A stretch of DNA of 64,000 nucleotides from Achromobacter insolitus (lineage in GTDB: Bacteria; Pseudomonadota; Gammaproteobacteria; Burkholderiales; Burkholderiaceae_B): positions 181,615-245,614 of the forward strand of contig NZ_NJIF01000009.1 in NCBI RefSeq assembly GCF_002209555.1, given 5' to 3'. Of the stretch, positions 55,380-63,989 are shown in pieces. The notes under the pieces were generated by a model that was given only the letters and a program-made list of their open reading frames with translations, ran no database searches and had not been told where the DNA came from. The position numbers and the translations under genes are program-made. Positions within the stretch are counted from its first letter, which is position 1. Every line of letters begins with the position of its first letter.

Positions 55380-56116
55380 TTTCTGACGTCCGTACCGCAG
55401 TCCGCCCGTTGATGCTTGCCGCGGCGCTATCCACCGCCGCGCTCTCGCTGTCGGCCTGCGCGCCCCTGATCGTGGGCGGCGCGGCCGCCACCACAGCCGT
55501 CGTCGTCACGGACCGCCGCACCTCCGGCGTCCAGCTCGAAGACCAGAACATGGCGTTCAAGGCGCAAAGCCAGATCTCGCAGAAGCTGGGCGACACGGCC
55601 CGCGTCAATGCCATGGCCTACGGCGGCCACCTGCTGTTGACCGGCGACGTACCCACCGAAGAAGCCAAGAACCAGGCTACTTCCATCGCCCAGGGCGTGG
55701 AAAACGTCAAGCAGGTCATCAACCAGCTGAACGTGGGCCCCATCGCCTCGTTCGGCACGCGCTCCAACGACACCTGGCTTACCTCCAAGGTCAAGACCGC
55801 CCTGCTGAATACCAAGTACGTGCCATCCGGCACCATTGCGGTCACGACCGATCACAGCGTCGTCTACCTGATGGGCAAGGTGACGCAGGCCGAAGGCGAA
55901 TACGCCGCCAACGCGACCGCCGACGTCGGCGGCGTGGCCAAGGTGGTTAAACTGTTCGAGACGATCAGCCGCGAAGAAGCGATCCGGCTGTCCAACAGCG
56001 GTTCCAGTTCCACCACATCCACGGAAAGCAAAGCGCCCATCGAAAGCGGCGCCGGCGCTGCCAGCGATAACGCGTCCGGCACCAGCAACGGCGTAGAGGC
56101 CATGCCCATCAAATGA
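55376..56116 (+). CDS. BON-domain outer-membrane lipoprotein (DolP/YraP-like)
   Basis: A 246-residue lipoprotein with lipobox LSLSACAP (Cys about 28). Two BON domains follow, at about 60-125 (QISQKLGDTARVNAMAYGGH, LLLTGDVPTEEAKNQ) and 130-200 (SNDTWLTSKVKTALLNTKYV, VVYLMGKVTQAEGEYA). The E. coli homologue DolP binds anionic lipids and supports outer-membrane integrity and amidase activation at the septum. The C-terminal 45 residues, Ser/Gly/Ala-rich, are not found in E. coli DolP. It is flanked by translational overlaps on both sides. Confidence 0.9.
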   Translation: MISDVRTAVRPLMLAAALSTAALSLSACAPLIVGGAAATTAVVVTDRRTSGVQLEDQNMAFKAQSQISQKLGDTARVNAMAYGGHLLLTGDVPTEEAKNQATSIAQGVENVKQVINQLNVGPIASFGTRSNDTWLTSKVKTALLNTKYVPSGTIAVTTDHSVVYLMGKVTQAEGEYAANATADVGGVAKVVKLFETISREEAIRLSNSGSSSTTSTESKAPIESGAGAASDNASGTSNGVEAMPIK

Positions 56117-56607
56117 AAAAAGCCATCATCGCTCTGGCCGTCCTGGTGGCGGTCGGCATCGGCGCCTGGTTCGTCATGCGCCCTGTCCAGACCGCGCCCG
56201 ACGTCACGTTCACCACGCTGGAAGGCAAGACCTTCTCCATGCAGGACCTGCGCGGCAAGGTCGTGCTGGTCAAGTTCTGGGCCACCAGCTGCGTGACCTG
56301 CGTGAAGCAGATGCCGGAAACCATCTCGGCCTATAACGAGTATGCCGCCAAGGGCTACGAGGCGGTGGCGGTCGCCATGAACTACGACCCGCCCAACTAC
56401 GTGCTGAATTTCACCGAAACCCGCAAGCTGCCGTTCCCGGTCGCGCTGGACACCAAGGGCGACATCGCGCGCGCCTTCGGCGACATCCGCCTGACGCCCA
56501 CCGCCTTCCTGATCGACAAGCAAGGGCGCATCATCAAACGCTATCTGGGCGAATACGATGTGGCGGAATTCCACGCCACCGTGGAAAAGGCCCTGGCCGC
56601 GGGCTGA
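56113..56607 (+). CDS. TlpA-like thiol-disulfide oxidoreductase
   Basis: A 164-residue membrane-anchored periplasmic thioredoxin-fold protein. The anchor is about residues 4-22 (AIIALAVLVAVGIGAWFV). The redox motif is CVTC (Cys 60 and 63) in VKFWATSCVTCVKQMP. The cis-proline segment is RLTPTAFLIDKQGRII. It is of the TlpA/ResA group, which reduces substrate cysteines, for example in cytochrome c or oxidase assembly; partner unknown. It overlaps the BON gene by four bases and is followed by a terminator. Confidence 0.88.
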   Translation: MKKAIIALAVLVAVGIGAWFVMRPVQTAPDVTFTTLEGKTFSMQDLRGKVVLVKFWATSCVTCVKQMPETISAYNEYAAKGYEAVAVAMNYDPPNYVLNFTETRKLPFPVALDTKGDIARAFGDIRLTPTAFLIDKQGRIIKRYLGEYDVAEFHATVEKALAAG

Positions 56608-56627
56608 GCCCACCCCGTGCCACGCAG

Positions 56628-56654
56628 ACCGCCCTCATCAGGGCGGTTTTTTTT
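56628..56654 (+). terminator. Intrinsic terminator after the TlpA-like gene
   Basis: ACCGCCC (56628-56634) pairs with GGGCGGT (56641-56647) around a 6-nt loop, followed by a run of eight T, 20 bp after the stop codon. It is a canonical Rho-independent terminator. Confidence 0.9.
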
Positions 56655-56690
56655 CGCCTGGACAGGGTGCCGCCCGCGCGTGCCCAAAAG

Positions 56691-56714
56691 AAAAACCGCC
56701 CGATCGACGGGCGG
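56691..56714 (-). terminator. Intrinsic terminator of metQ
   Basis: On the minus strand CCGCCC (arm 56709-56714) pairs with GGGCGG (arm 56696-56701) and is followed by five U. It lies 30 bp beyond the metQ stop codon. Confidence 0.85.
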
Positions 56715-56743
56715 CTTCCTGATCAGGCCACGGCAGGCCGGGC

Positions 56744-57532
56744 TTAGAAGGCGGGAACCACGGCGCCCTTGTACTTGTCCTGGATGAACTTCTTCACCTC
56801 GGGGGTATGCAGGGCCTGGACAAGCTTCTTGATTCCCGGCGCGTCCTTGTTGTCCGTGCGGGTCACCAGGATGTTGGCGTACGGCGAATCCGAACCTTCG
56901 ATGAACAGGGCGTCCTTGGTCGGGACCAGGCCAGCTTCCAGCGCGTAATTGGTGTTGATCAGCGCCAGATCGACGTCATCGAGCGAACGCGGCAGCATGG
57001 CGGCTTCCAGTTCGCGGAACTTCAGCTTCTTGGGGTTCTCGACCACGTCCGCGGCCGTGGCCAGGATGTTGGACGGGTCCTTCAGCTTGATCACGCCTTG
57101 CTTCTGCAGCAATACCAGTGCGCGGCCGCCGTTGGATGGATCGTTCGGGATAGCGACCGTGGCGCCATCCTTGAGCTCGGACAGATTCTTGATTTTCTTG
57201 GAATAGCCACCGAACGGCTCGACGTGCACCAGGGCCACCGGCACCAAGGTGGCCTTGCGGTCCTTGTTGAAGGAATCCAGATAGGGCTTGTGCTGGAAGA
57301 AGTTGGCGTCCAGCTGCTTGTCCGCCAGTTGCAGGTTGGGCTGTACGTAGTCGCTGAACACCTTGATGTCGAGCTCGACACCTTCCTTGGCCAGTTGCGG
57401 CTTCACCACTTCCAGGATCTCGGCATGGGGGACCTGGGTCGCGCCTACGACCACTTTTTCGGCATGGGCGGCGTTCGCCGCCACCAGGAAGGCCGACGCC
57501 ACCAGGGCGGACCGGACAAAGTTCAAACGCAT
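56744..57532 (-). CDS. metQ: MetQ/NlpA-family methionine ABC transporter substrate-binding protein
   Basis: A 262-residue periplasmic binding protein. The signal peptide (residues about 1-24) ends NAAHAEKVVVGAT with no lipobox cysteine, so this copy is probably soluble, unlike E. coli MetQ. Family motifs include PHAEILEVVKPQLAKEGVEL, VFSDYVQPNLQLADKQLDAN and FFQHKPYLDSF. MetN and MetI genes are not adjacent, so D/L-methionine is the presumed but unproven ligand. It is preceded by a structured 5' leader with alternative hairpins. Confidence 0.88.
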   Translation of the reverse strand: MRLNFVRSALVASAFLVAANAAHAEKVVVGATQVPHAEILEVVKPQLAKEGVELDIKVFSDYVQPNLQLADKQLDANFFQHKPYLDSFNKDRKATLVPVALVHVEPFGGYSKKIKNLSELKDGATVAIPNDPSNGGRALVLLQKQGVIKLKDPSNILATAADVVENPKKLKFRELEAAMLPRSLDDVDLALINTNYALEAGLVPTKDALFIEGSDSPYANILVTRTDNKDAPGIKKLVQALHTPEVKKFIQDKYKGAVVPAF

Positions 57533-57552
57533 GTGTTGCCTCTTTTATGGGT

Positions 57553-57633
57553 AAAAAATTGGGGGCCGATGCCCTGCCGGTGTGGCTGCGCCCCCTTTTG
57601 CGGGGCGCGCCGTTGCGAAAACGCCCCCAATTT
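57553..57633 (-). promoter_or_regulatory. Structured leader with alternative hairpins upstream of metQ
   Basis: On the metQ (minus) strand an 11-bp perfect pair, AAATTGGGGGC (from 57633-57623) and GCCCCCAATTT (from 57566-57556), encloses 56 nt and is followed by three further U, making a U6 run. Inside lies a second GGGGGC that can also pair with the same GCCCCC, and a CGCCCC that can pair with either G-run. The layout resembles a transcription attenuator or riboswitch expression platform 20 bp before the start codon. It does not match a riboswitch class I recognise. Confidence 0.5.
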
Positions 57634-57725
57634 ACCTGAATGCCGGTTATTTGTCGGGCATATCAACATGGGTTTAAAGCATAAGAAACCTGTGGGTACT
57701 ACAATCCGTCGTATGCTTGCGCTAC

Positions 57726-57745
57726 CGCGTTCCGAACGCGTTTTT
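57726..57745 (+). terminator. Terminator-like hairpin in the argB leader
   Basis: CGCGTT (57726-57731) pairs with AACGCG (57735-57740) around a 3-nt loop and is followed directly by five T. It lies 52 bp upstream of the argB ATG. It can act as an attenuator or as a boundary between the divergent metQ and argB promoters. Confidence 0.5.
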
Positions 57746-57764
57746 GTGCAGGCATTTTTTCTAA

Positions 57765-58700
<936 letters not shown>

Positions 58701-58701
58701 T

Positions 58702-58790
58702 GGGGTCCCCCCCCGCAGCGCTGCGCGCGTCCCCCCCGGGGGGGCGCCGCTGCGGACCGGCGGAGCCGGATCCGCGCGGCCCCGATCGGG
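58702..58790 (+). repeat. Intergenic hairpin element, copy 2 (after argB)
   Basis: A diverged copy of the element at 14205-14295, beginning one base after the argB stop codon and with the same orientation relative to its gene. Shared blocks include GCGGACCGGCGGAGCCGGAT and GGATCCGCGC next to it. A G/C-rich palindrome (CCCCCCC/GGGGGGG near 58731-58744) forms the other hairpin. Confidence 0.7.
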
Positions 58791-58866
58791 AAGGTCTTGC
58801 CGCACCGGCGGCGGGGCGTGCTTCGGTCGGTTTATCGGGGATGGCCGGCGGCGCCATGGACAACTG

Positions 58867-59613
58867 ATGCGAATCCATCGTCAATTGCTGCGGCCCGCGC
58901 TGCGGTTGCGCCGCTCCCGGCGAACGGCCGAAGGCGCTTCCGAGCGCCTGTGGCTGTTCGACCTGGACAATACGCTCCACGACACTTCGCACGCCATCTT
59001 CCCCAAGATCGACCACGGCATGACCATGGCCGTGGCCGAGGCGCTGAACGTCGACATCGACACGGCCAACCGCGTGCGCTCGCAGTACTGGAAGCGCTAT
59101 GGCGCCACCATGATAGGCATGGTCCGGCATCACGGCGTGGATCCCCATGATTTTCTGCACCGCAGCCACGATTTCGACGTCGGCCCGCTGGTGCGCTCGG
59201 AAAGCGCCCTGGCCTATAAGCTCGCCCGGCTGCCCGGCCGCAAGGTGCTGCTGACCAACGCGCCGTTGCACTATGCCCGCGCCGTGCTCGCGCGACTTGG
59301 CATCCTGCGCCAGTTCGACAGCCTGTGGGCCATCGAACACATGCGTCTGCATGGCGAGTTCCGGCCCAAGCCTTCTCCCGCGCTGCTGCGGCATGTGCTG
59401 GCGCGCGAAGGCGTGGCGGCGCGCAACGCCGTGCTGGTGGAAGACACGCTGGCCAATCTGCGCGGCGCGCGCCAGGTGGGCCTGCGCACGGTCCACGTCT
59501 TTCACCCCGGCACGCCGTTTGCCCGCGGCCGTTCACAGCGGCCGGCTTACGTCGACTTGCGAGTAAACTCCGTCAGTGATTTGCTATTACGCCGACGCCC
59601 CTTGCGGGGGTAG
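58867..59613 (+). CDS. HAD-family pyrimidine 5'-nucleotidase-like phosphatase
   Basis: A 248-residue HAD hydrolase of the Sdt1/YjjG-like pyrimidine 5'-nucleotidase type. Motif I is LWLFDLDNTLHDTSHA, and the cap domain follows with DHGMTMAVAEALNV. Motif II is in KVLLTNAPLHYARAVLARLG, motif III the lysine in FRPKPSPALL and motif IV VLVEDTLANLRGARQVGL. It lies directly before slmA, a frequent arrangement in betaproteobacteria. The first 25 residues are Arg-rich and not part of the fold, so a later start is possible. Confidence 0.88.
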   Translation: MRIHRQLLRPALRLRRSRRTAEGASERLWLFDLDNTLHDTSHAIFPKIDHGMTMAVAEALNVDIDTANRVRSQYWKRYGATMIGMVRHHGVDPHDFLHRSHDFDVGPLVRSESALAYKLARLPGRKVLLTNAPLHYARAVLARLGILRQFDSLWAIEHMRLHGEFRPKPSPALLRHVLAREGVAARNAVLVEDTLANLRGARQVGLRTVHVFHPGTPFARGRSQRPAYVDLRVNSVSDLLLRRRPLRG

Positions 59614-59669
59614 CGGCGCGCTCCTCCCTCCCCCTTCACCGTCAAGCCTGCGCGAGAGCAGACCCTTCC

Positions 59670-60245
59670 ATGGCGAGCAAAACCGGCGAGCGCAAGACCC
59701 AGATTCTGCAAACCCTGGCCGAAATGCTGGAGCAACCACACGCCTCCCGCATCACCACGGCCGCGCTTGCCGCGCGCCTGGAAGTCTCTGAGGCCGCGCT
59801 GTACCGCCACTTCGCCAGCAAGGCGCAGATGTTCGAAGGGCTAATCGAATTCATCGAAACCAGCATCTTCACGCTGGTGAATCAGATCGCCATCGCCGAA
59901 CCCGAGGGCCTGTCCCAGGCCCACAAGACCGTGTCCATGCTGCTGACCTTCTCGGAATGCAACAAGGGCATGACGCGGGTGCTGACAGGCGACGCGCTGG
60001 TCACCGAAGACAACCGCCTGCAGGAACGCATCAACCACATCAACGACCGCATCGAGGCGTCGTTGAAGCAATCGCTGCGCATCGCGGTCACGGATGGCGG
60101 CCTCCCGCCGCAAGCCAATGTCGCGGCGCACGCCAGCCTGCTGACACATCTGGTGCTGGGCCGCTGGCTACGTTATGCGCAGAGCGGCTGGCGCGTCGCG
60201 CCTACCTTGCACCTGGACGAACAACTGCGCCTGGCCTTGGGTTGA
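59670..60245 (+). CDS. slmA: Nucleoid occlusion factor SlmA
   Basis: TetR-family DNA-binding protein that blocks Z-ring assembly over the nucleoid; 191 residues. The HTH is in RITTAALAARLEVSEAALYR, followed by HFASKAQMFEGLIEFIETSI, both diagnostic of SlmA rather than a metabolic TetR repressor. The C-terminal domain, LSECNKGMTRVLTGDALV-like, binds FtsZ in the E. coli protein. It follows the HAD gene by 56 bp, so the two may be co-transcribed. Confidence 0.93.
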   Translation: MASKTGERKTQILQTLAEMLEQPHASRITTAALAARLEVSEAALYRHFASKAQMFEGLIEFIETSIFTLVNQIAIAEPEGLSQAHKTVSMLLTFSECNKGMTRVLTGDALVTEDNRLQERINHINDRIEASLKQSLRIAVTDGGLPPQANVAAHASLLTHLVLGRWLRYAQSGWRVAPTLHLDEQLRLALG

Positions 60246-60559
60246 GCTTGCTGTAACGGCCGATCGGCCTGATCTTGATTAGCATCGTGGCACGATCTAA
60301 TTAATTTCGCTTCCAGCTTTTTTACGGTCGATTTGTATAACTTCATGCAACAATCTCCGCTTGCCGGCGCTGCGGGGCGACGAGCATAATGCCCGTCAGA
60401 GGTTTTCCACAAGCCCAAATCTCCACAGGCTTGATCAGTATCAATACGGGTTTTCCGCAATGCCGTCACGATCATGCTGTAGCGTCGACACACCGATTTG
60501 ACCTATCCCGTTGCTCGCGGGGCGGTGTGTCGGCAGTTTGACCTCAACCGGAGATGGAT
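60246..60559. promoter_or_regulatory. Upstream region of the DASS transporter with a 10-bp inverted repeat
   Basis: A 314-bp gap without a gene. CGACACACCG (60486-60495) and CGGTGTGTCG (60523-60532) form a perfect inverted repeat with a 27-bp spacer, ending 27 bp before the transporter ATG. It could be an operator or mRNA hairpin. The segment 60290-60360 is AT-rich and may hold the promoter. Confidence 0.45.
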
Positions 60560-62053
60560 ATGACCGCGCAAGCCGCCGTCCCTGCCTCGCAAGCCCCAAA
60601 GAAAACCAAAATTCCCATCGGACTGGTCGCCGGCATCCTAGTGATGATCGGCGTGCTGATGATGCCGCTGCCTGCCGACCTGCCCGTCGCGGGCCATCGG
60701 ATGCTCGCCATCCTCGCATTCGCAGTGGTGGTCTGGATTACCGAAGCCGTGTCCTACGAGGCCAGCGCGATCATGATCACGACGCTGATGGCCTTCCTGC
60801 TGGGCACGGCTCCGACAATCAAAGACCCGCAAGTGGTCTACGGCACGTCGGCCGCGATCAGCATGGCGCTGACCGGCTTCTCCAATTCGGCGCTGGCGCT
60901 GGTGACCGGCGCCTTGTTCATTGCCGCCGCCATGACCTTCACCGGGCTGGACCGGCGCATCGCGCTCGTGACCCTGGCCAAGGTAGGCACCAGCACGCGC
61001 CGCATCCTGATCGGATGTATCGCGGTGACCATCGTGCTGAGCCTGGTGGTGCCCAGCGCCACCGCCCGCAGCGCGGCCGTGGTGCCCATCATGATGGGCG
61101 TCATCGCGGCCTTCGGCGTGGACAAGCGCTCCAATATCGCCGCCGGCATCATGATCATCGTGGCGCAAGCCACCAGCATCTGGAACGTCGGCATCCAGAC
61201 CGCCGCCGCGCAGAACCTGCTGACCGTGGGCTTCATGGAAAAAATGCTGGGCGAACGCGTGGCATGGTCGGACTGGCTGATCGCCGGCGCTCCCTGGTCG
61301 CTGATCATGTCGGCCGTGCTGATCGTCATCGTGCTCAAGCTGCTGCCGCCGGAAAGCGACAGCATCGCGGGAGGCAAAGAAGCCGTCGAGAAGTCGCTGC
61401 TTGAGCTGGGCCCCATGACAGGCGCGCAAAAGCGCCTGATGGCCGTGTCGCTCATGCTGCTGCTGTTCTGGTCGACCGAAGGCAAGCTGCACAAGTTCGA
61501 CACCACTTCCACCACCTACTTCGGCCTGGTCCTGCTGCTGCTGCCGCGCTTTGGCGTGATGACCTGGAAAGACGTGCAGACGCGTATCCCATGGGGCACC
61601 GTGATCGTGTTCGGCGTCGGCATCAGCCTGGGCACCGCCCTGCTGACGACCCAAGCGGGACAGTGGCTGGGCAACCAGGTTGTGGCACACACCGGCCTGG
61701 ACCATCTGGGTCCGCTGGCCATCTTCGCCATCCTCGCCGCCTTCCTTATCGTCATCCACCTGGGCTTCGCCAGCGCCACCGCGCTGACCTCGGCGATGCT
61801 GCCGATCCTGATCTCGGTGCTGGCCACGCTGCCGGGCGATTTCAGCCGGCTGGGCATGACCATGCTGCTGGGCTTCGTCGTCAGCTACGGCTTCATCCTG
61901 CCGATCAACGCACCGCAGAACATGGTCTGCCTGGGTACGGAAACCTTCAACGCCAAGCAGTTCGCCAAGGTCGGCATTATCGTCACCATCGTCGGCTACC
62001 TGCTGATGCTGCTGATGGGCATGACCTACTGGCGTTGGCTGGGCTGGCTGTAA
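60560..62053 (+). CDS. DASS/SLC13 family anion (dicarboxylate) transporter
   Basis: A 497-residue inner-membrane carrier with about eleven to twelve hydrophobic segments. Family hallmarks are the two clamshell motifs: TARSAAVVPIMMGVIAAFGV (first half) and the region of GFASATALTSAMLPILISVL (second half). The late sequence YGFILPINAPQNMVCLGTET resembles the sodium/substrate-binding SNT-type motif. It presumably imports a C4-dicarboxylate or related hydroxy acid with sodium. I chose the ATG at 60560 because GGAG lies six bases before it; an ATG at 60554 is too close to that site. It is 12 bp ahead of a dehydrogenase gene. Confidence 0.9.
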   Translation: MTAQAAVPASQAPKKTKIPIGLVAGILVMIGVLMMPLPADLPVAGHRMLAILAFAVVVWITEAVSYEASAIMITTLMAFLLGTAPTIKDPQVVYGTSAAISMALTGFSNSALALVTGALFIAAAMTFTGLDRRIALVTLAKVGTSTRRILIGCIAVTIVLSLVVPSATARSAAVVPIMMGVIAAFGVDKRSNIAAGIMIIVAQATSIWNVGIQTAAAQNLLTVGFMEKMLGERVAWSDWLIAGAPWSLIMSAVLIVIVLKLLPPESDSIAGGKEAVEKSLLELGPMTGAQKRLMAVSLMLLLFWSTEGKLHKFDTTSTTYFGLVLLLLPRFGVMTWKDVQTRIPWGTVIVFGVGISLGTALLTTQAGQWLGNQVVAHTGLDHLGPLAIFAILAAFLIVIHLGFASATALTSAMLPILISVLATLPGDFSRLGMTMLLGFVVSYGFILPINAPQNMVCLGTETFNAKQFAKVGIIVTIVGYLLMLLMGMTYWRWLGWL

Positions 62054-62065
62054 GGAGATCGCGTC

Positions 62066-63118
62066 ATGAAGATTTCGATCGCCCAAGCCAATGAATACGG
62101 CCGCCGCGTACTGATGGCCCAGGGCGTGCCCGAGGACATCGCCCGCGACGTGGCCGAACACCTGGTCGAGTCGGACCGGGTGGGCTATACCAGCCATGGA
62201 TTGTCCATCCTCACCAACTACCGGCGTGTCCTGTCTGAAGGCCTGGCCCAGGCCGACGGCCGCCCCGAGCTGGTCAACGATCGCGGTGCGATGTTGGCCT
62301 ACGACGGCCACCACGGTCTGGGCCAGTACGTCGGCAAGGTGGTCATCGAGAAGGCCATCGAGCGCACTCAGGAGCACGGCCAGTGCATCCTGACCCTGCG
62401 CCACAGCCACCACCTGGGCCGCATGGGCCACTACGGGGAAATGGTTGCCGCCAAGGGTCTGATCCTGCTGGCCTTCACCAACGTGATCAACCGCTCGCCG
62501 ACCGTGGCGCCTTTCGGCGGCGCGCAGGCGTGCCTGACCACGAACCCGCTGTGCTTCGCCGGCCCGTTGCCGGGCGGACGCCCACCCTTCATCGTGGACA
62601 TGGCCACCAGCTCCATCGCCGTCAACAAGGCGCGCGTGCTGGCGGCCAAAGGCGAGCAAGCGCCTGCGGGATCGCTGATCGACGCCCAGGGCAATCCCAC
62701 CACCGATCCCAACGCGCTGTTCACCGACCCGCCCGGCGCCCTGCTGCCGTTCGGCGGCCACAAGGGTTACGCCCTGGGCCTGGTGGCCGAACTGCTGGCC
62801 GGCGTCCTGTCCGGCGGCGGCACGATCCAGCCCGAACACCCTCGCACGGGAGTAGCCACGAACAATATGTTCGCGCTGCTGCTGGATCCGCAAGTGGACT
62901 TCAATACGGATTGGCGGTCGATGGAGGTGGGCGCGTTCATCGATTACCTGCACGCCTGCAAGCCCCAACCCGGCGTCGAAGGCGTGCAGTACCCGGGCGA
63001 GTACGAAGCTCGTAATCGGGCGCTGAACGCGGATTCGCTGACGTTCGACAGCCGGATCTGGGACGGCTTGACCAAGCTGGCCGTCGACCTTGGGGTGCCT
63101 GAGGCGTTGCCTGCTTGA
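62066..63118 (+). CDS. Ldh_2 family (malate/lactate/sulfolactate) dehydrogenase
   Basis: A 350-residue NAD(P)-dependent 2-hydroxyacid dehydrogenase of the Ldh_2/ComC/YlbC fold. Characteristic segments are HLVESDRVGYTSHGLSILTN, ILTLRHSHHLGRMGHYGEMV, TVAPFGGAQACLTTNPLCFA and GALLPFGGHKGYALGLVAEL. The catalytic histidine is in the HSHHLG region. The substrate can be malate, sulfolactate or ureidoglycolate and is not fixed by the sequence. It follows the transporter by 12 bp with a good AAGGAG site, so uptake and oxidation of the same acid is the natural reading. Confidence 0.9.
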   Translation: MKISIAQANEYGRRVLMAQGVPEDIARDVAEHLVESDRVGYTSHGLSILTNYRRVLSEGLAQADGRPELVNDRGAMLAYDGHHGLGQYVGKVVIEKAIERTQEHGQCILTLRHSHHLGRMGHYGEMVAAKGLILLAFTNVINRSPTVAPFGGAQACLTTNPLCFAGPLPGGRPPFIVDMATSSIAVNKARVLAAKGEQAPAGSLIDAQGNPTTDPNALFTDPPGALLPFGGHKGYALGLVAELLAGVLSGGGTIQPEHPRTGVATNNMFALLLDPQVDFNTDWRSMEVGAFIDYLHACKPQPGVEGVQYPGEYEARNRALNADSLTFDSRIWDGLTKLAVDLGVPEALPA

Positions 63119-63185
63119 GGTTGTAGGCGGTTCTTGCGGGTAACGTTTGTTTGCTTGCTTTCGGGCGTCTTGGGTTCTTAAGACG

Positions 63186-63347
63186 CCCGTCGCATCGGCG
63201 GCCCGCCATGCGCGGGGCAACGATTGCGGTCCGGAGCCTTCGCTCCGGACTGCCCCATCCTCATCCTCGTCACCGCCTGGGGCGGTTCCTTCGGATTCCG
63301 TCGGGCTTATCGACGCCCCGCGCATGGCGGGCCGCCGACGCGACGGG
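63186..63347. repeat. Long hairpin: 33-bp inverted arms around repeat core A
   Basis: The arms 63186-63218 and 63315-63347 are complementary at 32 of 33 positions (the second arm has GACGCG where GATGCG is expected). They enclose 96 nt that consist almost entirely of core copy A. The RNA or single-stranded DNA would fold into a very stable long hairpin. Confidence 0.8.
63220..63306 (+). repeat. 87-nt repeat core, copy A
   Basis: This block recurs inverted at 63903-63989 with 83 of 87 positions identical. Internally it carries a stem TCCGGAGC ... GCTCCGGA with a 4-nt loop (near 63231-63250) and the segment CTCATCCTCGTCACCGCCTG. One substitution between copies (C to G at the loop edge) lengthens the stem in copy B to 10 bp, which hints at selection on pairing. 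Confidence 0.85.
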
Positions 63348-63764
63348 CTCGTCCAACTGCAATTCGGCCTCAGCTGAGGCGAGCGGTGTGCTTGGCTTTC
63401 TAGCAACGGGTGGGGTATGGCGGTGGATCTTGCGGGGCTCGCCTCGGGCCGGCCGCCCGGGCGGCCTTCCGAGGCTTCCGCGGTGTCTTACGGTTGAGGA
63501 TGACGCTGCGCGCGTGTGAGACACCCATCAGCGTTAACGCCTCAAGGGTGCTGCTCATCACCGAACGTCACCAGGCCGTTGATCATCACCGACCGCTAAG
63601 CCACGGTGCCGGATGGGTGGTGCGCGCGAGAAAATCCTCAAGCGCAAGCCGCTGCCTGCCGCGCACCACCCATCACCGCCCCACCCCAATGATGAGCGGC
63701 CACTAGCAAACCACGCTCCGCAAACGCGCAAGCGACCATCGCCACGACGCCCAAAACCACGTAT

Positions 63765-63798
63765 GTAGCTTACGGCCGCCCGCGCGGCCGTAAGCTAC
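63765..63798. repeat. Perfect 14-bp-arm hairpin
   Basis: GTAGCTTACGGCCG (63765-63778) and CGGCCGTAAGCTAC (63785-63798) are exact inverted repeats around a 6-nt loop. There is no U-run and no gene ends close by, so it is not an obvious terminator. Confidence 0.8.
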
Positions 63799-63902
63799 GG
63801 GCAACGCAAGACTCGTCACCGATCACGGATCTAGCAGCGCAGCGACCCAAGACGTACGTAGCCCGTAGGCGCGGGCGGCGTGGCGGCTCGCAACCTCGAT
63901 GC

Positions 63903-63989
63903 GCCCGACGGAATCCGAAGGAACCGCCGCAGGCGGTGACGAGGATGAGGACGGGGAAGTCCGGAGCGAACGCTCCGGACCGCAATCGT
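63903..63989 (-). repeat. 87-nt repeat core, copy B (inverted)
   Basis: Reverse-complement partner of copy A with four mismatches and no indels. It contains the 10-bp-stem hairpin GTCCGGAGCG / CGCTCCGGAC (63959-63980). It is flanked by short inverted arms GGCTCGC and GCGAGCC that continue to the window end, so its full extent is not visible. Confidence 0.85.

Noticed and set aside
57553..57633. A SAM-I, SAM-II or SAH riboswitch ahead of metQ
   Set aside because: The alternative pairings are clear but I do not see the conserved nucleotides of these classes; it is reported only as an unassigned structured leader.
58701..58866. Small coding region between argB and the HAD gene
   Set aside because: The sequence is the second copy of the hairpin element and is dominated by C and G runs; no frame has coding character.
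63147..63377. ORFs in the terminal island
   Set aside because: They run through inverted repeats on both strands and show no domain or ribosome-binding site; repeats explain the open frames.
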